In this document: positions 60,892-64,000 of the stretch, in pieces
How the letters are laid out: each line of letters starts with the position of its first letter
How positions within the stretch are numbered: the first letter of the stretch is position 1
NCBI RefSeq assembly: GCF_900101595.1
Contig: NZ_FMYY01000031.1
Span: forward strand, 1 to 64,000
Reading direction: 5' to 3'
Length of the DNA: 64,000 nt
Source of the DNA: Paenibacillus sp. cl123
Lineage (GTDB): Bacteria; Bacillota; Bacilli; Paenibacillales; NBRC-103111
The notes under the pieces: generated by a model
Databases searched by the model: none
The model's input: only the letters and a program-made list of their open reading frames with translations
Told to the model about the DNA's origin: nothing
Position numbers and translations under genes: made by a program

Positions 60892-61859
60892 AGCGGCTGA
60901 TCCCCACAATCCTGCTGGTCATCCTCTGCATCGGCGGCTTCTGGTATGCGTCGAGCAAGGACTTCTTCCGGGAGAAGCCGCCGGAGACGCCGGCTTTGGT
61001 GACGGTGAACAAGGAGGATGTGACGGGCTTCACGATCCGGAGCGGAGAAACGGAGATTGTTATGGAGCGGCGAGAGGGCGCATGGACGATGACCAAGCCT
61101 TCCCCCCTGCCGCTGACCGCCTATGATGCGGATGCCTGGGTTAATGCGTTCGCCTCGCTGAAGAAGGACAAAATCGTGACGGAGAATGCCTCCGATCCGG
61201 GGCAATTCGGCTTGGCTGAGCCGAAGCAGCGCTTTACGGTCAAACTGGCGTCCGGCGTCGAGCAGACGCTGGAGGTGGGCGATGCGACGCCGATCGGCAG
61301 CTCGTCCTATGCCAAACTTAGCGGCACGACCGCGGTGTTTCAGCTGGCGGACGCGACTTTGCAGCAGCTTGCCAAGCAGCCGATCGATTTCATGGAGAAA
61401 TCAGCGGTTAAGATAGAGTACGAGAAGATACGCTCGTTGGCCGTTGATTGGCAGGGTACGTCTTGGGCGCTGACCAAGTCGGAGCCGGACAAATCCTCCT
61501 TTGAAGCCAAGTGGAAGCTGGGCGAGCGCGAGCTGGCCGGACCGGATGCAACCGGGTATATGGACCGGGCGGCTTCTCTGGTGACGGAGCAGCTGGTGAA
61601 GCCTGCCGCCGAAGTGAAGGGACTGGATCAGCCTGAGCTGCGGCTGTCGCTGAAGACGGCGGATGAAGCCGGCAAGGAAACGGAGACGGCATATGCCGGC
61701 AAGCTGGATGGAGCGACCGTATGGGTCGCCCGTCAAGGCGGCGAATGGGCGTATGCCGTGCCGGCTGAAGCCGTTCAGGAGCTGGCCGACCACGGGAAGG
61801 ATCAGCCTGAGACAGAGGCCGAGGCGCAGCCGTCGGATGCCGCCGCTCCACAGGGGTGA
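60888..61859 (+). CDS. DUF4340 membrane-anchored protein
   Basis: A 323-residue protein with one N-terminal helix (5-22) and an extracellular region of repeated beta motifs typical of DUF4340 (G-F-T-I-R-S-G-E-T-E-I-V-M, F-G-L-A-E-P, G-D-A-T-P-I-G-S-S-S-Y-A). ATG 60888 lies in the ATGA overlap with the GldG-like gene and has GGAGGAGG upstream, a sign of tight coupling. The family regularly accompanies GldG-type transporter genes; function unknown. A strong terminator follows. Confidence 0.88.
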   Translation: MKRLIPTILLVILCIGGFWYASSKDFFREKPPETPALVTVNKEDVTGFTIRSGETEIVMERREGAWTMTKPSPLPLTAYDADAWVNAFASLKKDKIVTENASDPGQFGLAEPKQRFTVKLASGVEQTLEVGDATPIGSSSYAKLSGTTAVFQLADATLQQLAKQPIDFMEKSAVKIEYEKIRSLAVDWQGTSWALTKSEPDKSSFEAKWKLGERELAGPDATGYMDRAASLVTEQLVKPAAEVKGLDQPELRLSLKTADEAGKETETAYAGKLDGATVWVARQGGEWAYAVPAEAVQELADHGKDQPETEAEAQPSDAAAPQG

Positions 61860-61889
61860 GCCAAGGCGAGCCGCATATGAATATAGCCG

Positions 61890-61920
61890 AAAAACCGTAC
61901 AATTGTTTGTACGGTTTTTT
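61890..61920 (+). terminator. Terminator of the GldA/F/G-DUF4340 operon
   Basis: AACCGTACAA (61893-61902) pairs with TTGTACGGTT (61907-61916), loop TTGT, then a T-run. Confidence 0.93.
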
Positions 61921-61979
61921 GGCATGAACAAGTTTGATTAGCCGGATAGGATTTATTTTCTTTAAATTAACCAAGAAGC

Positions 61980-62015
61980 TAAAGTTATTGTTGAACAATG
62001 TCGAATAAATATAGT
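61980..62015 (+). promoter_or_regulatory. Candidate promoters of the chemoreceptor gene
   Basis: TTGTTG (61988-61993), 16 bases, TATAGT (62010-62015) is a SigmaA candidate. TAAA at 61980-61983, 16 bases, GTCGAATA (62000-62007) is a weaker SigmaD candidate matching five of eight -10 positions. SigmaD control would be usual for a chemotaxis gene. Confidence 0.4.
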
Positions 62016-62119
62016 ATAGGGGAGGGTGACCATTAGATTTTGGGAGAATTATGACGAAAATAGTCGAATTATGAGAATTAGGCAATGTTTTACTATTTAC
62101 TAACCAAGGCGGGGTGCAC

Positions 62120-63712
62120 ATGATGAAATGGTTCTTGAATCAAAAAACAGCGACAAAGCTTGTTTTAGCTTTTGTGAGCATTGCTTGCTTATTGGCGGCT
62201 GTTGGTTTTTATTCCGTTTATAATGTGAAAATGATGAAGGCAAATCTGGATGTGATGTACGATAATAACCTGACCTCGATTAAGGAAATGTCGGCCGCCC
62301 GTATCGGCTATCAGAATCTGAGAGTGACGCTGCGCGACGCCGCGCTTTCCCAGACGACGGCCGACAAGGAAGCGAAGCTCCAGGAAATTCCCGATTTTAA
62401 AAAAGAAGTCACGGCTCGTATTGACAATTACCGTTCTACAACGATTACGCCGGCCGAACAGGATGAATTGGATGTTTTCGATACCGAATGGGCGGCTTAC
62501 CTGGTTGTATACGACCGGGCAACCAGTCTGCTGCGTGCGGGGGATGAGGATGGGTTTCTGACCTTCATCAATCAAGAGGTTTTTACTCAAGGCAAAAAGC
62601 TGGATAGCAGCTTGGCCCGGCTCATCGATATAAATGTCAAACTGGCTGAGCAGAAAAATGAGGAGAGCGACCGTGCTTATGCGAGCGCCCGCAATATATT
62701 GATCGCCGTAATTGCGGTTGCCTTCCTCCTCAGCATTGTAACCGGGTATGTGATCGCCCAAACGATCGCCCGTCCTCTCGTGCAGATGGTCGGTATCGTC
62801 AGTCAGGTTGCGAACGGCGATCTCCGGCAAAAAATGGAGCGTGATACGAAGGATGAGGTAGGCCAGCTCTCCGAATCGCTGAACCGGATGATCGATAGCT
62901 TGCGCGGGCTAATCGGAGGTATTTCAGCCTCCTCGCAGAGTTTGGCAGCTGCGACCCAGCAAATCTCGGCGACCTCCGAAGAGGTGGCTGTCGGCAGCTC
63001 GACCCAGGCAAGATCGGCGCAAGCGATCGCCGAGCTGTTCACGGAGCTTTCGTCGGCTATCAACTTCGTAGCCAAAAGTGCGGAGCAAGCGGCCGAGCTT
63101 ACCGGCCAGACCGTCCAGACGGCAAGCGAAGGCGGCAAAATTGTAGAAGCCTCGATTCGGGGCATGGATAGCGTGAACCGGACGATTTCTCAGCTGGAGA
63201 AGGATTCCTCGAAAATCGGAGAAATCATCGAAGTGATCGACGATATTGCCGATCAAACGAATCTTTTGGCGCTTAATGCGGCTATCGAAGCGGCTCGGGC
63301 GGGCGATCATGGCCGCGGCTTTGCCGTAGTGGCCGATGAGGTGCGCAAGCTGGCCGAGCGGAGCAGCTCCGCGACCAAGGAGATTACCTCGATCATCAAG
63401 GCTATGCAGGAGAATACGAAGCTGAGCGTGTCGGCAGTCGCAGACAGCGTTACCCAATCCGAGCGGACTGGGGAGGCCTTCGGCAAGATCGTCGCCATGG
63501 TCGACGCTTCCTCAAGCAAGGTGAATGAAATTGCCGCAGCCTGTGAAGAGGAAGCCGCCCAAGCGTCCGAAGTGATGACTTCGGTGGATCAGGTGGCATC
63601 CTCGAGTCAGGAATCGGCTGCAGCCTCTGAGGAAACGGCGGCAACTTGTCAGACGCTGGCTAATCTGGCTGAAGAATTGAACGGAGCCATAAGCGTGTTC
63701 AAGATCAATTAA
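62120..63712 (+). CDS. Methyl-accepting chemotaxis protein
   Basis: A 530-residue receptor: helix 1 at about 12-35, an extracellular four-helix-bundle (4HB_MCP) sensor at 38-185, helix 2 at 190-212, HAMP at 213-265 (A-R-P-L-V-Q-M-V), then the signalling coiled coil whose tip is [21 protein letters not shown] near 370-395, followed by [14 protein letters not shown]. It lacks a C-terminal pentapeptide tether. Start ATG 62120 with a GGCGGGG site; GTG 62114 is possible. It is followed by a CheW-like gene. Confidence 0.96.
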   Translation: MMKWFLNQKTATKLVLAFVSIACLLAAVGFYSVYNVKMMKANLDVMYDNNLTSIKEMSAARIGYQNLRVTLRDAALSQTTADKEAKLQEIPDFKKEVTARIDNYRSTTITPAEQDELDVFDTEWAAYLVVYDRATSLLRAGDEDGFLTFINQEVFTQGKKLDSSLARLIDINVKLAEQKNEESDRAYASARNILIAVIAVAFLLSIVTGYVIAQTIARPLVQMVGIVSQVANGDLRQKMERDTKDEVGQLSESLNRMIDSLRGLIGGISASSQSLAAATQQISATSEEVAVGSSTQARSAQAIAELFTELSSAINFVAKSAEQAAELTGQTVQTASEGGKIVEASIRGMDSVNRTISQLEKDSSKIGEIIEVIDDIADQTNLLALNAAIEAARAGDHGRGFAVVADEVRKLAERSSSATKEITSIIKAMQENTKLSVSAVADSVTQSERTGEAFGKIVAMVDASSSKVNEIAAACEEEAAQASEVMTSVDQVASSSQESAAASEETAATCQTLANLAEELNGAISVFKIN

Positions 63713-63729
63713 GATCCGGGGTGTGAGCC

Positions 63730-64000
63730 ATGACCGCTTCCAAGCAGGAGCAATATATCGAGCTGGCTTTGGACGAGGAGTATTATGCGATAAGAATACA
63801 GGATGTTCAGGAGATCATCCGCATGCAGCCTATCACGGCGATCCCGGGCAGCCCAGCTCATGTGAAGGGCGTGATCTGTTTGAGAGGCGAAGTCGTTTCG
63901 GTTATCGGTCTGCGCGAGCTGTTCGGCATGCCTGCGAAGCTTCCCTCCAAGGATACCCGGATTGTGATGGTCAAGCATGCGGAGACGTTTGTCGGCGTGA
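63730..64000 (+). CDS. CheW-like coupling protein, 5' part
   Basis: Incomplete: the first 90 codons of a CheW domain protein (I-E-L-A-L-D-E-E-Y-Y-A-I-R-I, V-Q-E-I-I-R-M, I-P-G-S-P-A-H-V-K-G-V-I-C-L-R-G-E-V) run to the window edge. CheW couples chemoreceptors to the kinase CheA. It could be a stand-alone CheW or the start of a CheV, since the remainder is not seen. It begins 17 bases after the chemoreceptor stop. Confidence 0.88.
   Translation, partial: MTASKQEQYIELALDEEYYAIRIQDVQEIIRMQPITAIPGSPAHVKGVICLRGEVVSVIGLRELFGMPAKLPSKDTRIVMVKHAETFVGV

Noticed and set aside
1-64000. tRNA, rRNA, CRISPR, prophage or insertion sequence
   Set aside because: No cloverleaf, rRNA signature, regularly spaced repeat array, integrase or transposase was recognised on either strand.

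Overview
The window is chromosomal DNA of a Gram-positive, motile, GC-rich member of the Firmicutes, most likely Paenibacillaceae (Paenibacillus/Cohnella-like). This is inferred from strong AGGAGG-type ribosome sites, frequent GTG/TTG starts, a flagellar FliW-CsrA-Hag switch, and a gene order matching the Bacillus subtilis block fliW-csrA-hag-fliD-flaG-fliS-fliT-hpf-secA-prfB-yvjA-ftsEX-ctpB-minJ-uvrB-uvrA. No rRNA, tRNA, CRISPR array, prophage or insertion sequence was recognised.

Layout. 0.3-6.4 kb: flagellin control and filament assembly (fliW, csrA, a 686-residue flagellin, fliD, flaG, fliS, fliT). 6.4-11.7 kb: a cold-shock gene, ribosome hibernation factor (hpf), secA and prfB; prfB keeps the programmed +1 frameshift. 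11.9-22 kb: a YitT-family membrane protein with a long hydrophilic N-terminus, then a full arginine pathway argC-J-B-D-F-G-H whose promoter is covered by two ARG boxes. 22-30 kb: a VanW-family protein, ftsE-ftsX, a secreted M23 endopeptidase, an S41 C-terminal protease and a polytopic PDZ protein (divisome and wall-hydrolase control). 30-37 kb: motA-motB on the minus strand, then uvrB-uvrA, with a LexA-like box at the uvrB promoter. 37-39 kb: three small transcription units, one an orphan.

39.2-46.4 kb (minus strand) holds the most unusual locus. It resembles a dlt operon (carrier protein, SGNH esterase/transferase-like protein, DltX-like microprotein, MBOAT acyltransferase), but the adenylating enzyme DltA is absent. 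In its place is a protein with class II aminoacyl-tRNA-synthetase-like motifs, of the amino acid:[carrier protein] ligase type. Upstream are a 1,111-residue membrane-anchored FG-GAP repeat protein and a PAS-GGDEF diguanylate cyclase. I infer an alternative pathway that aminoacylates a cell-surface polymer.

48-64 kb: an RlhA-like U32 protein; a minus-strand operon with a secreted protein, ABC-2 transporter, sensor kinase and OmpR-type regulator, preceded by an 11-bp-phased repeat array; a membrane protein with a Ser/Gly/Cys tail; a GldA/F/G-like ABC module with a DUF4340 protein; a methyl-accepting chemotaxis protein; and the 5' part of a CheW-like gene running off the end.

Start codons were chosen from ribosome-binding sites, so several differ from the longest reading frame. 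Assignments rest on motifs and gene order read by eye; no database search was run.
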